A stretch of 64,000 bases of DNA, from the NCBI GenBank assembly GCA_937897645.1, contig CALCNV010000146.1:1-64000 (forward strand). The letters run 5' to 3'. This document shows positions 1-9,284 of this stretch, piece after piece. Positions within the stretch are counted from its first letter, which is position 1, and each line of letters begins with the position of its first letter. The notes beneath the pieces are model-generated. The model was not told the origin of the DNA. It saw only the letters and a list, made by a program, of their open reading frames with translations, and did not search any database. The position numbers were made by a program, and so were the translations under genes. This DNA comes from an uncultured Lysobacteraceae bacterium (GTDB lineage: Bacteria; Pseudomonadota; Gammaproteobacteria; Xanthomonadales; Xanthomonadaceae).

Positions 1-2
1 GG

Positions 3-227
3 CGTACCGGCGGCAAGGTTGCCTTGCAGGGCAATCTTGATCCCGCGGTGTTGTACGGTTCACCGGACGCCATCCGTACGCAGGTAGGCAACGTACTTGC
101 GAGTTACGGCAATGGCTCCGGTCACGTATTCAACCTGGGCCACGGCATGTCGCCGGACATGAACCCGGAGCACGTCGGCGTGCTGGTGGATGCGGTGCAT
201 GCCCAATCCGCCCGCGCCGGCGGCTGA
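3..227 (+). CDS. hemE: Uroporphyrinogen decarboxylase, C-terminal part (5' end outside window)
   Basis: Only the last 74 codons are present and the reading frame is open to the left edge. The visible part has the family's C-terminal signature: [10 protein letters not shown] (the loop before the last helices), then [10 protein letters not shown] and a PEHV motif. The enzyme removes four acetate carboxyls from uroporphyrinogen III to give coproporphyrinogen III in cytoplasmic haem synthesis. The stop lies 26 bases before the next gene on the same strand, so the two may be co-transcribed. The assignment rests on motif recognition; the catalytic N-terminal residues are outside the window. Confidence 0.93.
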   Translation, partial: RTGGKVALQGNLDPAVLYGSPDAIRTQVGNVLASYGNGSGHVFNLGHGMSPDMNPEHVGVLVDAVHAQSARAGG

Positions 228-253
228 AACCTTCCAGATCACAGGAGCCACGC

Positions 254-892
254 ATGGAATGCCGCTTCCCGGCCACCCTCATCGTCCGCGCTTTGTTGCT
301 GGCGACCGCGGCCACACCTGCATGGTCGGCATCGCCAGGAGACGGCCCGGTATTGCAACTGGCGGGCAATGATTTCCCCGAGCTGGCCGTGCATGTTCCG
401 CGCCATGACGCGTACGGCCACCAAGCGGCATTGGACTGTGACCAGATCCGCGCCAAGCGCATCGATGAACTTGATCCCCTGTGGAAGCGCGCCGTGGATC
501 GCATTCACCTGGATTGCGATGACCTGAGTCTTGAAGTCGAAGGCTTCGATACGGTCGCGACGGTCATCACTGCTTACCTCAAACCCGGCGCCGTGCAATT
601 CGCGGGCGTGCCAGTCGCAGAAGTGCGGATGATGGATTCGGACCAATGGGGTGATCGCCAGTACCTGCTGGACCGGCCTTACGCAGAGGTCGTGGATGCC
701 GTGCAACGGCATGTCGAATCGCGTTGCCGGATGCGCCAGGATGATCCGTCACTTCTGGCATCGAGCGACTGTGCGCTGGTACGCGAAGCCGAGGGCCTGT
801 ACCTGGACACCAGCGAAGTCGGCGGCATCTGGCTGCACCCGGATCAGGACGACACACGCAGGACGGTGTACGCGGAAGCCTGGTCGGATTAG
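254..892 (+). CDS. Exported protein of unknown function (212 aa)
   Basis: The N-terminus looks like a Sec signal peptide: a basic start, a hydrophobic stretch and an Ala-x-Ser type cleavage region near residues 20-26. The mature part is acidic, with four to five cysteines that could form disulfides in the periplasm (around DCDQIR, LDCDDL, SRCRMR and SSDCAL). No catalytic motif is recognised. A GGAG ribosome site about 9 bases before the ATG supports the start. It follows hemE by 26 bases, but nothing links it to haem metabolism. The next gene is convergent. The family is not recognised. Confidence 0.7.
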   Translation: MECRFPATLIVRALLLATAATPAWSASPGDGPVLQLAGNDFPELAVHVPRHDAYGHQAALDCDQIRAKRIDELDPLWKRAVDRIHLDCDDLSLEVEGFDTVATVITAYLKPGAVQFAGVPVAEVRMMDSDQWGDRQYLLDRPYAEVVDAVQRHVESRCRMRQDDPSLLASSDCALVREAEGLYLDTSEVGGIWLHPDQDDTRRTVYAEAWSD

Positions 893-938
893 CGGGCTGT
901 GAGCGGGGTGGCCGCACAGGGCCGGCGATGGCAACCAC

Positions 939-1931
939 TCACGTAACCCCTGCTCTACTGGGCCTGAGTGGAACCGATGGACTGCTGCGTTCAACCGGTG
1001 CTGCGCGGAACTCCAAACGCAATTCGCGCATGCCCTCGGGTACGGAGGGATTCATGTTCTCCGGTGCCACGCAGCCAGGCAACAAGCGCTGCGTCATGCC
1101 CATCACGGTGGCCTGCAGCAGGATGGCTTGCGGAGATGCGACGTCAAGCGCTTCAACCCGATCCTGGTAAGCCACGGCATGGATTGTGCCGTCGTGGCTG
1201 ATGGTCGCCAACCGTCCTGGTGAATCCGTCGCCAAGGGCGCTGGGCGCGCGATGATCGGTGGCGCCATCCAGCAATCTCCGCTGCTGCGCACAGTGGCGC
1301 TGCGAACGACTTCGCGCATCAGCTTCTCGAGCTGCTTCTTTACGTCGCGTTGAGAGAGCGCGCTTTCCTCGGCGCTGTACCTGCCCTTGATGTAATAGAG
1401 ATCCTTGATCACCATCACCATGGAAGAACTGTAGGCCTTGCCCTCACGTACCAAGCGCAAGGACGTCGAGCCCGCTGCGACCTCCTGCTTCGATTTTCCG
1501 CTACCCACCACGAAGGAAAGGGCGTCCACTGGAGCAATGTCTACCTCGCTGTAACTGCCCTGCTTGCCTGTGGAGGAACGGATTCCCTCAAGCGTGCTGT
1601 CCACGTCCTGCATCAGTCTCGATTCTGGAAGCACCCCTGCTGGATAGAAATAGAGATCGATCCAGCGATCCTTTTCGCTGACGTGTGCGTAACGCACTGA
1701 TGCACCCAAGTATTGATCGTCGTAGAGATGTTCATCTCGCGCTTCCCAGTCACCGATGCGCAAAGGGTAGATCACCCGCGTTTCCTTTATGAATCCCCCG
1801 AGGAAAGGAGTTGTCGGTACCTCGGCAGCAGCGGTGATCGTAGATAAGTCACCTGCCAGTGACACCGGCATTGTCGTAGCCGCCAACACTCCGGCGAGAA
1901 AAGCAGCGGCATTCCCAACCTTGATCGCCAT
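939..1931 (-). CDS. Exported protein of unknown function (330 aa)
   Basis: The start at 1931 is chosen over an upstream in-frame ATG at 1970 because a GGGGA ribosome site lies a few bases before it and the protein then begins directly with a signal peptide (MAIKVGNAAAFLAGVL, cleavage near VSLAGD). The mature protein has no recognised catalytic motif. The segment around IGDWEARDEHLYDDQYLGASVRY, with a following DLYFYPAG, looks like an extracytoplasmic beta-rich fold. The gene lies just downstream of the hybrid kinase on the same strand (49 bases between the kinase stop and this start), so it may share its transcript. Function unknown. Confidence 0.68.
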   Translation of the reverse strand: MAIKVGNAAAFLAGVLAATTMPVSLAGDLSTITAAAEVPTTPFLGGFIKETRVIYPLRIGDWEARDEHLYDDQYLGASVRYAHVSEKDRWIDLYFYPAGVLPESRLMQDVDSTLEGIRSSTGKQGSYSEVDIAPVDALSFVVGSGKSKQEVAAGSTSLRLVREGKAYSSSMVMVIKDLYYIKGRYSAEESALSQRDVKKQLEKLMREVVRSATVRSSGDCWMAPPIIARPAPLATDSPGRLATISHDGTIHAVAYQDRVEALDVASPQAILLQATVMGMTQRLLPGCVAPENMNPSVPEGMRELRLEFRAAPVERSSPSVPLRPSRAGVT

Positions 1932-1980
1932 CAACAAATCCCCGTTTGCGTTTGCGGATACAACTCTCAAAAACTTACCG

Positions 1981-4900
1981 CTAGTGGACCAACCGTGCAG
2001 CAGCGCGCGCCATCGCGCTGGCCAGCAATTCCCCTGTCACCGGCTTGCGCAGGAAGCCATCGAAACCCGCATCGAACGCCAGCGTCTCCGCCTCGGCATC
2101 GGCACGCGCGGTGACCGCCAGCAGCGGCGCAGTGAATCCCTGCGCGCGCAACTGCCGCGCCAGGGCAAGGCCATCCAGCCCGGGAAGATCGAGGTCCAGC
2201 AGCGCGATGTCGTGGCGCGAAGTAGCCACTTGCGTCAACGCCGCCAGGCCATGGGCCGCATGGCTGACGTGGTGGCCGCGCGCGCGCAGCAAGCCACTGA
2301 TGACATCGGCCACCGTGGCATCGTCTTCGACCAGCAGGATATGCAGCGGTCCGCTTGGCATTGCATCGGCATCGACCACGCCCGTTGACGGCTTTGAAGG
2401 TACGGCCGTCGCCTCTTCAAGCGGCAGGTCGACGATGAAGCGCGTGCCCACGCCCTGCGTGCTCTCGACCGCGATGCGTCCGCCCATCGCCAGCGCCAGT
2501 TCCTGGCAGATCGCCAGGCCGAGGCCGCTGCCGCCATAACGTGCGGCCGTGCGTGCGCCTTCGGCCTGTTCGAAGCGCTGGAACAGGCGCGTCTGCTGTT
2601 CTTCATTGATGCCGGGCCCGGTGTCGGCGATCTCGAAGCGCACGCCCTGTGGCAGCGAAGGCGAAACCCGCAGCGTCACGCCGCCCTTTTCGGTGAACTT
2701 GATCGCGTTGCCCAGCAGGTTGAGCAGGACCTGCCGAACGCGCACCGGGTCACCTTGCAAAGCGCGCGGCGTGCCCGCTGCGATATCGTCGGAAAAGCCA
2801 AGCCCGCGCTGTTCCGCCATCGGCGCGGTCAAGCCGACCACTTCGTCGATCAGTGCACGCAAATCGAAATCCTGCTGCTGCAGCTCCAGCTTGCCGGCTT
2901 CGATGCGCGCGATGTCCAGCGCATCGTTGACCAGTCGCAACAGGTGTGAGCCCGCATTCTGGATCGCATGCGTGTAGCCGCGCTGCTTCTCGTCCAATGG
3001 CGTGCCCAGCAGCAATTCACTCATGCCCAGCACGCCGGTCATGGGCGTGCGCACTTCGTGGCCCAGCGTGGCCAGGAAACGCGTCTTGGCCAGCGATGCC
3101 TGTTCCGCGATCTCGCGCTTGTGCTCGGCCAGTTGCCAGGCATTGCGGCGGCGCAGGCGCCGCCGGTACAGCGCACCCAGTCCCGCCACCAGCAACACCC
3201 CCAGCAGCATGAACAGGATCACTCCCCATGCGCTGCGCCACCAGGGTGGCAACACCTTGAAGCGCAGCGTGCGCAGGTTGGATGCATTGCCCAACGCATC
3301 GTAGCCCTGCATCTGCAGCAGATAGTCGCCTGCGGGGAGCGAGGAAAACGCACGTTCACCGCTGGCGCCCTGGTCGACCCAGTCATGGTCAAAACCCACC
3401 AGGCGCGATCGGTAGCGGTTGGCCAACGGATCTTCGAACGACAGCAGGCGCGCACTGATCTGCAATTCATGGTCGCCAGGTTGCAATTCGAAGCCGCCTT
3501 CGCCTGGCAACATGACCTGCATCTCCTCGCGACCGACCTGGATGCTGTCCAGCACCAGGTTGGGCACCCGCGGCTCGGCATCCTTGAAGTGCGTGTCCAG
3601 CAGCATCACCGAGCCATCGACGGTGGTACCCACCAGCACGCCGTCATGGGTGAGCAGCAGGGCGCTGTCGTTGAATTCCTGGCTGAGCAGGCCGTCGCGC
3701 ACGCCGAAGTTGCGTACCTGGCCGCTGTCCGGGTTGATGCGGAACAGACCACGCCGCGTACCCAGCCACAAGTGCTTGCTGGCATCGACTTGCAGGCCGG
3801 TGGATTCCACTGCCGGCACACCCTCGGCGACGGACAGGCGTTGCGTGCGCGTCCAACCCTTAGCGCCTTTCGTCCAACGCTCCAGTCCGGAAAGGCGATG
3901 CAACCAAAAGGTTTGCGCATCCTGAAACGCAAGCGAGAAAACACGTCCCGTTTCCGCACTTGCGATCGAAACGAACGTGCGCGCCCCTGCATCCCAACGC
4001 AGTACGCCTTCCGCGCCCGCCAACCACAGTGCTCCGTCCGGACCCAGGCGTATCACTTCGGTATCCGTCGCGGTAAGGCCATGGCCTGATTCGGCGGTAA
4101 TGTTGTCCAGTACCTTGCCGCTGACGCCATCGCGACGCTGCAGGCCGCCACCCATGCTCGACAGCCAGACATCGCCGTTGGGCATTTCCAGCAGCCAGTC
4201 GATGGGCAGGGCATTGGGAGGCGTCGCATCCACCGGGTCATCACCCGACCATTGCTTGAACACATGGCTGGCAAGGTCGAGGCGCATGAGCGCGCCGCGG
4301 CTGGAGAACCACAACTGCCGGCGCCGATCCTCCATCACGACGCCCAGTTTCAGGGTCTTGAGCGCCTCCCCATGCAAGGCAAGTGGCGTTATCTCACCCG
4401 TGGCGGTGTCGAGCCGTTCGATCACACCCTTGCTGCTGGTCAACCACACGCCACCCGCGCTTGCAACCGCAATGCCACGGTGCAGGCCCTCGCTCAATCC
4501 TTCCGCTTGCGACAGCGTGGCGATGCGACGCCAATCGGAGCGCAAGTACCCGAGGCCGCGCGACGGTACTGGCACCCACATGCCGGCATCAGGCTGGCGC
4601 AACAAAGTCTGCAACACGCGACTGGCACCCCCACCCTGCATGTCCAGGGTCACCGGCACCGGCGCGCTGTCGCCCTGCGTGCGCCAGAGTCCACCCTGGC
4701 CACCCAGCCAGTATTGGCCGTCCTCGCTGTTGACCATGGCGATGACGCCATTGGGGCGCGCGAACATCGGCGACCACGCAGGCACCTGCCAGTCATCGGC
4801 GGGCGTGCGCACGAACACGCCATCAGCCGTACCCACCCAGAGTTGCCCGGCATCCGCCGTCAACGAATAGATGACGGGTTGCACCGGTTCCGTCGTGGGT

Positions 4901-5529
4901 ATGTTGATCCGCTTGAAGCCATTGCCGTCGTGAACCGCCAATCCGCTCAAGGTGCCTATCCACAAGCGACCCTTGGCATCGAAGGCCAGCGACAGGATGT
5001 CGTCCGAGGGCAGGCTGGCGACATCCGTCTCGCTGGCGGCGTAGTGGCTCAGTGTTCCATCCGCATCCAGGCGATTGAGCCCGCCGCCATAGCTGCCGAA
5101 CCAGAGCGTATCGCCACGACTGGTGATGGCGAACACATCGTCGCTCAGCATCTGCGGATGCGTGGCCTTGCGGTAATGGCGGAATCCGGTGCGCCGGGTG
5201 TCCAGCATGCTCAGGCCACCGCCCTCGGTGGCCACCCAGATGCGATCCTGCGCATCGATATGCAGGGCCTGCACGATATTGCCCGGCAGCGAGGATGCAT
5301 CGTCGGGATCATGCCGCCAGGTGCGGAATCCGACGCCGTCATAGCGCGCCAGTCCGTCCCAGTTGGCCACCCACAGGTAGCCTTCGCGGTCGCGGGCCAG
5401 CACGGGGATGGTGGTATTGGGCAAGCCGTCCGCAGGCCCGAGCATGCGGAAACGCGGGATTTCGGGGACCGCCGCGTGGGCAGTACCGCATACCAGGGCC
5501 AAGGCCAGCATCCACGCGCGCATACTCAT
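1981..5529 (-). CDS. Hybrid sensor histidine kinase with periplasmic two-component propeller and C-terminal receiver
   Basis: This is a 1182-residue one-protein signalling system. A signal peptide (residues 1-19) leads into a large periplasmic region of WxGT/WVGT-type repeats, the ligand_gly/Reg_prop propeller blades, spanning about residues 25-640. A Y_Y_Y-like beta domain follows (about 680-755), then one membrane segment near 763-784. The cytoplasmic part has a HisKA H-box with GHEVRTP (phospho-accepting His824), a HATPase domain with the N-box NLLGNAIKF and G-boxes, and a receiver with the acidic pair VEDD, phospho-acceptor Asp1112 (LLDLDLPG) and the conserved Lys in FLRKP. There is no AraC output domain, so phosphate probably passes to a separate protein. 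The ligand is unknown. It resembles Bacteroidetes polysaccharide sensors in architecture. Confidence 0.93.
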   Translation of the reverse strand: MSMRAWMLALALVCGTAHAAVPEIPRFRMLGPADGLPNTTIPVLARDREGYLWVANWDGLARYDGVGFRTWRHDPDDASSLPGNIVQALHIDAQDRIWVATEGGGLSMLDTRRTGFRHYRKATHPQMLSDDVFAITSRGDTLWFGSYGGGLNRLDADGTLSHYAASETDVASLPSDDILSLAFDAKGRLWIGTLSGLAVHDGNGFKRINIPTTEPVQPVIYSLTADAGQLWVGTADGVFVRTPADDWQVPAWSPMFARPNGVIAMVNSEDGQYWLGGQGGLWRTQGDSAPVPVTLDMQGGGASRVLQTLLRQPDAGMWVPVPSRGLGYLRSDWRRIATLSQAEGLSEGLHRGIAVASAGGVWLTSSKGVIERLDTATGEITPLALHGEALKTLKLGVVMEDRRRQLWFSSRGALMRLDLASHVFKQWSGDDPVDATPPNALPIDWLLEMPNGDVWLSSMGGGLQRRDGVSGKVLDNITAESGHGLTATDTEVIRLGPDGALWLAGAEGVLRWDAGARTFVSIASAETGRVFSLAFQDAQTFWLHRLSGLERWTKGAKGWTRTQRLSVAEGVPAVESTGLQVDASKHLWLGTRRGLFRINPDSGQVRNFGVRDGLLSQEFNDSALLLTHDGVLVGTTVDGSVMLLDTHFKDAEPRVPNLVLDSIQVGREEMQVMLPGEGGFELQPGDHELQISARLLSFEDPLANRYRSRLVGFDHDWVDQGASGERAFSSLPAGDYLLQMQGYDALGNASNLRTLRFKVLPPWWRSAWGVILFMLLGVLLVAGLGALYRRRLRRRNAWQLAEHKREIAEQASLAKTRFLATLGHEVRTPMTGVLGMSELLLGTPLDEKQRGYTHAIQNAGSHLLRLVNDALDIARIEAGKLELQQQDFDLRALIDEVVGLTAPMAEQRGLGFSDDIAAGTPRALQGDPVRVRQVLLNLLGNAIKFTEKGGVTLRVSPSLPQGVRFEIADTGPGINEEQQTRLFQRFEQAEGARTAARYGGSGLGLAICQELALAMGGRIAVESTQGVGTRFIVDLPLEEATAVPSKPSTGVVDADAMPSGPLHILLVEDDATVADVISGLLRARGHHVSHAAHGLAALTQVATSRHDIALLDLDLPGLDGLALARQLRAQGFTAPLLAVTARADAEAETLAFDAGFDGFLRKPVTGELLASAMARAAARLVH

Positions 5530-5634
5530 TCCCTACCCCCACCGGCCTGCATCCCTGTTCCCGCATCGTCGCAACGGACCGTTGCATGTGCAAGCGGGGT
5601 ATCTTCAGCAGCGCCCACCTAGAATCACCGCCTC

Positions 5635-6312
5635 ATGAAGCCAAGACCTACCCTTCGCGCTGCCGCACAGCTGTCGCTGCTGCACGGCCTGCTGGCCACG
5701 GCCAGCGCCTGGGCGGCACCTGCGGCGTATGAACTGGACCCCGTGCACACCCGCGTCGTGTTTGCCGTGGAGCACGCTGGCTTTTCGCAGGCCATTGGCA
5801 CGGTCTCCGGCAGCACAGGACGGCTGGTGTTCGACCCCGATGACTGGAGCGCGTCGCAGCTGGAAGTAAGCGTGCCGCTGCAGCGCGTCGACCTGGGCGA
5901 CCAGAAATGGAACGATTCCGTCCTGGCCGGCAACCTGCTGGATGTCGCCACCTTCCCCACGGCCACCTTTGTTTCCACGCGTGTCGAATCCATCGATGCC
6001 CAGCGTGCCGTGGTCCACGGCAACCTGACCCTGCATGGCACGACCCGCGAAGTGAAATTGGACGTCACCTTCAATGCACTGAAGCGCCACCCGCTGCCTC
6101 CCTTCCGGCGCACGGCCGGCTTCTCCGCCACCACCATGATCAGCCGCGCGGACTTCGGCATCGATGCGTGGAAATCCGTGATCGGCGACCGCGTGGAATT
6201 GCGCATGGAAGTGGAAGCGACGCGTTCACGTCGCGACGACGGCGACGATCCCGACGCCGCATCCCCCGACGCCACCACGCCAGATGCCGCCAAAGAGAGC
6301 ACCACGCCATGA
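5635..6312 (+). CDS. YceI family periplasmic lipocalin-like protein (first copy)
   Basis: A signal peptide covers roughly residues 1-27 (cleavage near SAWAAP). The mature part opens with the family hallmark YELDPVHTRVVF and continues with SGSTGRLVFD and VHGNLTLHGTTREV, the typical YceI beta-barrel pattern. YceI proteins bind polyisoprenoid or amphiphilic ligands in a hydrophobic barrel. The C-terminus carries an acidic, Pro/Ala/Thr-rich tail (about residues 200-225) that is not part of the barrel. The stop overlaps the start of the cytochrome b561 gene by the four bases ATGA, so translation of the two is probably coupled. Confidence 0.9.
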   Translation: MKPRPTLRAAAQLSLLHGLLATASAWAAPAAYELDPVHTRVVFAVEHAGFSQAIGTVSGSTGRLVFDPDDWSASQLEVSVPLQRVDLGDQKWNDSVLAGNLLDVATFPTATFVSTRVESIDAQRAVVHGNLTLHGTTREVKLDVTFNALKRHPLPPFRRTAGFSATTMISRADFGIDAWKSVIGDRVELRMEVEATRSRRDDGDDPDAASPDATTPDAAKESTTP

Positions 6313-6926
6313 CCCTGAAGAACACCAATGATCGCTGGGGCCCGGTCAGCCAGGCACTGCACTGGCTGATCGTGCTGATGATCCTGGGCCTGGCCATCGT
6401 CGGCCTGACCATGGGCGAACTGCCCAAGACACCGAAATATTTCTGGGTGTACACCGCGCACAAATCGATGGGACTTACGGTGCTCGGACTGGTGCTGGTG
6501 CGCATCGGCTGGCGGCTGTATGCCGGTGCACCGAAACCAGTGGCTGGCACGCCGACGTGGCAGGAACGCATCGCCACCGTCACCCACTGGATGCTGTACG
6601 CACTGATCCTGGCGATGCCGTTGTCGGGCTGGCTGTACGATTCAGCGAGTGGCCTGCGCCCGTTCCGCTGGTTCGGCCTGTTCGACGTACCCAAGCTGAC
6701 CGCACCGAACGACGCGCTACGCGATGCCTCGCACGCGGCGCATGAATGGTTGTTCTGGGTGTTGGTTGCGCTGGTGGCCCTGCATGCGGCCGCCGCGTTC
6801 TACCACCACGTCTTCCTGCGCGATGCCACGCTCACGCGCATGCTGCCGGGAGGCAGGAAAACCGCCGCCGGCAATCCACCTGTCACCCACGCCACCTCCC
6901 CCGAGGAAACACCGCATGACCATTGA
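6309..6926 (+). CDS. Cytochrome b561 family protein
   Basis: A 205-residue protein of the bacterial cytochrome b561 family, an inner-membrane di-haem b protein. About four hydrophobic segments are seen, with candidate haem-binding histidines in ALHWL (residue 18), TAHKSMG, TVTHWM and LHAAAAFYHH. It begins with the usual family opening DRWGPVSQALHW. Members move electrons between quinols and periplasmic acceptors; the partner here is unknown. It overlaps the first yceI by 4 bases and the second by 11 bases. A yceI-b561-yceI trio is a known arrangement and suggests the YceI proteins carry an isoprenoid-type ligand, such as a quinone, for this cytochrome; that role is inferred. Confidence 0.9.
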   Translation: MTLKNTNDRWGPVSQALHWLIVLMILGLAIVGLTMGELPKTPKYFWVYTAHKSMGLTVLGLVLVRIGWRLYAGAPKPVAGTPTWQERIATVTHWMLYALILAMPLSGWLYDSASGLRPFRWFGLFDVPKLTAPNDALRDASHAAHEWLFWVLVALVALHAAAAFYHHVFLRDATLTRMLPGGRKTAAGNPPVTHATSPEETPHDH

Positions 6927-7485
6927 ATTCAACTCGCCCGCCCTGACCGCCGCCGCACTGGTGGCGATGATGGCCACGGCACCCGCCGTCGCCGCCGAGT
7001 ATGTGCAGGCACCGGGTTCGACCCTGGCCTTCGCGAGCAAATACGACGGCGAAGTCTTCACCGGCAAGTTCGCCAACTTCACTACGACGCTCAGCTTCGA
7101 CCCGGCCAAGCTCGCCAACTCCAAGCTGGACGTGGTCATTCCGCTGGCCGGCACCAAGACCGGCAATGCCGACCGCGATTCCACCTTGCTGGAAAGTGAT
7201 TTCTTCAACGTCGGCAAGTTTGCCCAGGCGCGCTATACCGCCACCAAATTCCGCGCGCTGGGCGGCAACCAGTACGCTGCCGACGGCACCCTCAGCCTGC
7301 GCGGCGTCAGCAAGCCGGTCACGCTGACCTTCACCTGGACACCCGGCGCGCAGCCCGTGCTCAACGGCAAGGCCACGGTGAAGCGCCTGGACTTCGGCGT
7401 GGGCGGCGGTGACTGGGCCGACACCAAGACCTTGCCGAATGAAGTCGCGGTCAGCACCAAGGTCGTGTTCAAGCCCAAGAAATAG
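6916..7485 (+). CDS. YceI family periplasmic protein (second copy)
   Basis: The start at 6916 lies inside the end of the cytochrome b561 gene and gives a clean signal peptide (cleavage near AVAAEY, residue 27). The mature barrel has the YceI features GSTLAFASKYDGEVFTGKF, LPLAGTKTGN-like spacing and ADGTLSLRGVSKPVTLTF. At 189 residues it is the usual family length and lacks the acidic tail of the first copy. The two YceI proteins differ clearly in sequence, so they are old paralogues rather than a recent duplication. It is last in the trio and is followed by a palindromic repeat. Confidence 0.9.
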   Translation: MTIEFNSPALTAAALVAMMATAPAVAAEYVQAPGSTLAFASKYDGEVFTGKFANFTTTLSFDPAKLANSKLDVVIPLAGTKTGNADRDSTLLESDFFNVGKFAQARYTATKFRALGGNQYAADGTLSLRGVSKPVTLTFTWTPGAQPVLNGKATVKRLDFGVGGGDWADTKTLPNEVAVSTKVVFKPKK

Positions 7486-7493
7486 CCAGCTTT

Positions 7494-7588
7494 TGTAGGA
7501 GCTGCGCAAGCTGCGAGCTTTTGATCCTGGGCTTGCGGAAGGTATGCGGCCTCAAGACATTCCGGCCGCAGCTTGCGCAGCTCCTACA
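7494..7588. repeat. SMAG-like palindromic repeat, 22-bp arms
   Basis: Two 22-base arms at 7494-7515 and 7567-7588 are exact reverse complements, starting TGTAGGAGCTGCGC and ending in CTCCTACA, with a 51-base spacer. The outer GTAG tetranucleotide matches the signature of the SMAG/REP palindromes described in Stenotrophomonas. It lies between two convergent genes and may act as a transcript 3' end or RNA stabiliser. The stop codon of the minus-strand glutaredoxin-like gene falls inside the right arm. Confidence 0.85.
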
Positions 7589-7820
7589 GCCTGTTGCTTT
7601 CAAGAAAGGATTGCAGGCCGGTTGCGTCGAACGGCCAATCCAGTTCGGCCCCGGTGACATCGTTACGCAGCACCGGCACGCGCACGCCATAGCGCTCCTC
7701 CAATGCTTCGTTATCGTCGATGAACACACTCTCGAAGTCGGGCACGCGCACCGCCGCCAGCACCTCCAGAGCCTGGTCGCACAGGTGGCAATCATCGCGT
7801 TGATAGAGGACTAGTGGCAC
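7584..7820 (-). CDS. Glutaredoxin-like (DUF836 type) thioredoxin-fold protein
   Basis: A 78-residue protein with the N-terminal LVLYQRDDCHLCDQA segment, whose CHLC is a CxxC redox site at the end of strand beta-1. It also has the cis-Pro region RVPVLRND of thioredoxin folds. The start is a GTG; no better ATG exists in the frame. The family is small and cytoplasmic and its substrate is unknown. It is divergent from L-serine deaminase with about 65 bases between the starts. Its stop codon TAG is formed by the GTAG of the neighbouring palindrome. Confidence 0.85.
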   Translation of the reverse strand: MPLVLYQRDDCHLCDQALEVLAAVRVPDFESVFIDDNEALEERYGVRVPVLRNDVTGAELDWPFDATGLQSFLESNRL

Positions 7821-7885
7821 GTGGATCGGCTCCGGGTGTTGCGGCGCGGGACGTCTATTGCCGGGTCACGGCATAGAATAGCCGC

Positions 7886-9268
7886 ATGGCAGTCAGCACT
7901 TTCGACCTTTTCAAGATCGGCATCGGGCCGAGCTCCTCCCACACCGTCGGCCCCATGCGGGCGGCGGCACGCTTCGTCGCGCGCTGGCTGGAGGAGCCTG
8001 GCCTGCTGGATACGGTGACGCGCATCCGCGCCGAAGTGTTTGGCTCGCTGGCCCTGACCGGCCGCGGCCACGGCACCGACAAAGCCGTGCTGATGGGCCT
8101 GGAAGGACACATTCCCAACCTGATCGACCCGGATGTGATTCCCGCTGCGTTGCTGCGCATCCGTGGCGAAAAGAAGCTGCTGCTTTCAGGTCGCCATGCG
8201 GTGGCCTTCGACGAGAAGCGCGACCTGGTGCTGAACAAGCGCCAGAAGCTGCCGTACCACACCAATGGCATGCGCTTCACCGCCTTCGATGCCAATGACG
8301 AAATTATCGCCACGCGCGATTACTATTCCGTCGGCGGCGGTTTCGTGGTCAACCAGGACGACGCGGCGGTGGATCGCATCGTGGCGGACGAGACACCGTT
8401 GCCCTACCCCTTCCACAGCGGCGACGAACTGCTGGCGCAATCACGCGACAGCGGCTTGAGCATCGCGCAACTGATGTTCGAGAACGAAAAGTCCTGGCGC
8501 AGCGAAGACGACGTAAAAGCCGGCCTGCGGGAAATATGGAACGCCATGCAGAACTGCGTGGCGCGCGGCATCCGCGAGGAAGGCACGCTGCCTGGCGGCT
8601 TGCACGTATCGCGACGCGCCCCGGCATTGCACCGCGAACTGTCCAGCAAACCCGAAGCGGCTATGCGCGACCCGCTCACCACGTTGGACTGGGTCAACCT
8701 GTACGCGCTGGCCGTGAACGAAGAAAACGCCGCCGGTGGGCGCGTGGTGACGGCACCGACCAATGGCGCAGCCGGCATCATCCCCTCGGTATTGCACTAC
8801 TACGACCGCTTCTGCCCGGGCGCGAACGAGCAAGGCATCTTCGATTTCCTGCTTACCGCGGCGGCGATTGGCATCCTCTACAAGGAAAACGCTTCGATCA
8901 GCGGCGCCGAGGTTGGTTGCCAGGGCGAAGTGGGCGTCGCATGCTCGATGGCGGCCGGCGGACTGGTCGCGGCACTGGGCGGGACATCAAGCCAGATCGA
9001 GAACGCGGCCGAAATCGGCATGGAGCACAACCTGGGCCTGACCTGCGACCCGATCGGCGGACTGGTGCAGATTCCGTGCATCGAACGCAACGCGATGGGC
9101 GCGGTGAAGGCCATCAATGCCAGCCGCATGGCCGCACGCGGCGACGGCAAGCACAAGGTCAGCCTGGACAAGGTCATCAAGACCATGCGCGACACCGGCC
9201 GCGACATGCAGGACAAGTACAAGGAAACCAGCCGCGGCGGACTGGCGGTCAACGTCATCGAGTGCTGA
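7886..9268 (+). CDS. sdaA: L-serine ammonia-lyase (iron-sulfur, single-chain type)
   Basis: A 460-residue enzyme converting L-serine to pyruvate and ammonia in the cytoplasm. The N-terminus has the family motif [18 protein letters not shown], followed by the beta domain. The alpha domain carries [37 protein letters not shown] and [15 protein letters not shown]. The conserved cysteines in these motifs bind the 4Fe-4S cluster. Length and domain order match single-chain SdaA/SdaB. The gene stands alone and is followed by a perfect 26-bp-armed palindrome. Serine breakdown to pyruvate fits a bacterium that grows on amino acids and makes glucose through PEP carboxykinase (31.9-33.7 kb). Confidence 0.96.
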   Translation: MAVSTFDLFKIGIGPSSSHTVGPMRAAARFVARWLEEPGLLDTVTRIRAEVFGSLALTGRGHGTDKAVLMGLEGHIPNLIDPDVIPAALLRIRGEKKLLLSGRHAVAFDEKRDLVLNKRQKLPYHTNGMRFTAFDANDEIIATRDYYSVGGGFVVNQDDAAVDRIVADETPLPYPFHSGDELLAQSRDSGLSIAQLMFENEKSWRSEDDVKAGLREIWNAMQNCVARGIREEGTLPGGLHVSRRAPALHRELSSKPEAAMRDPLTTLDWVNLYALAVNEENAAGGRVVTAPTNGAAGIIPSVLHYYDRFCPGANEQGIFDFLLTAAAIGILYKENASISGAEVGCQGEVGVACSMAAGGLVAALGGTSSQIENAAEIGMEHNLGLTCDPIGGLVQIPCIERNAMGAVKAINASRMAARGDGKHKVSLDKVIKTMRDTGRDMQDKYKETSRGGLAVNVIEC

Positions 9269-9284
9269 GGATTGTCGGATCCTG

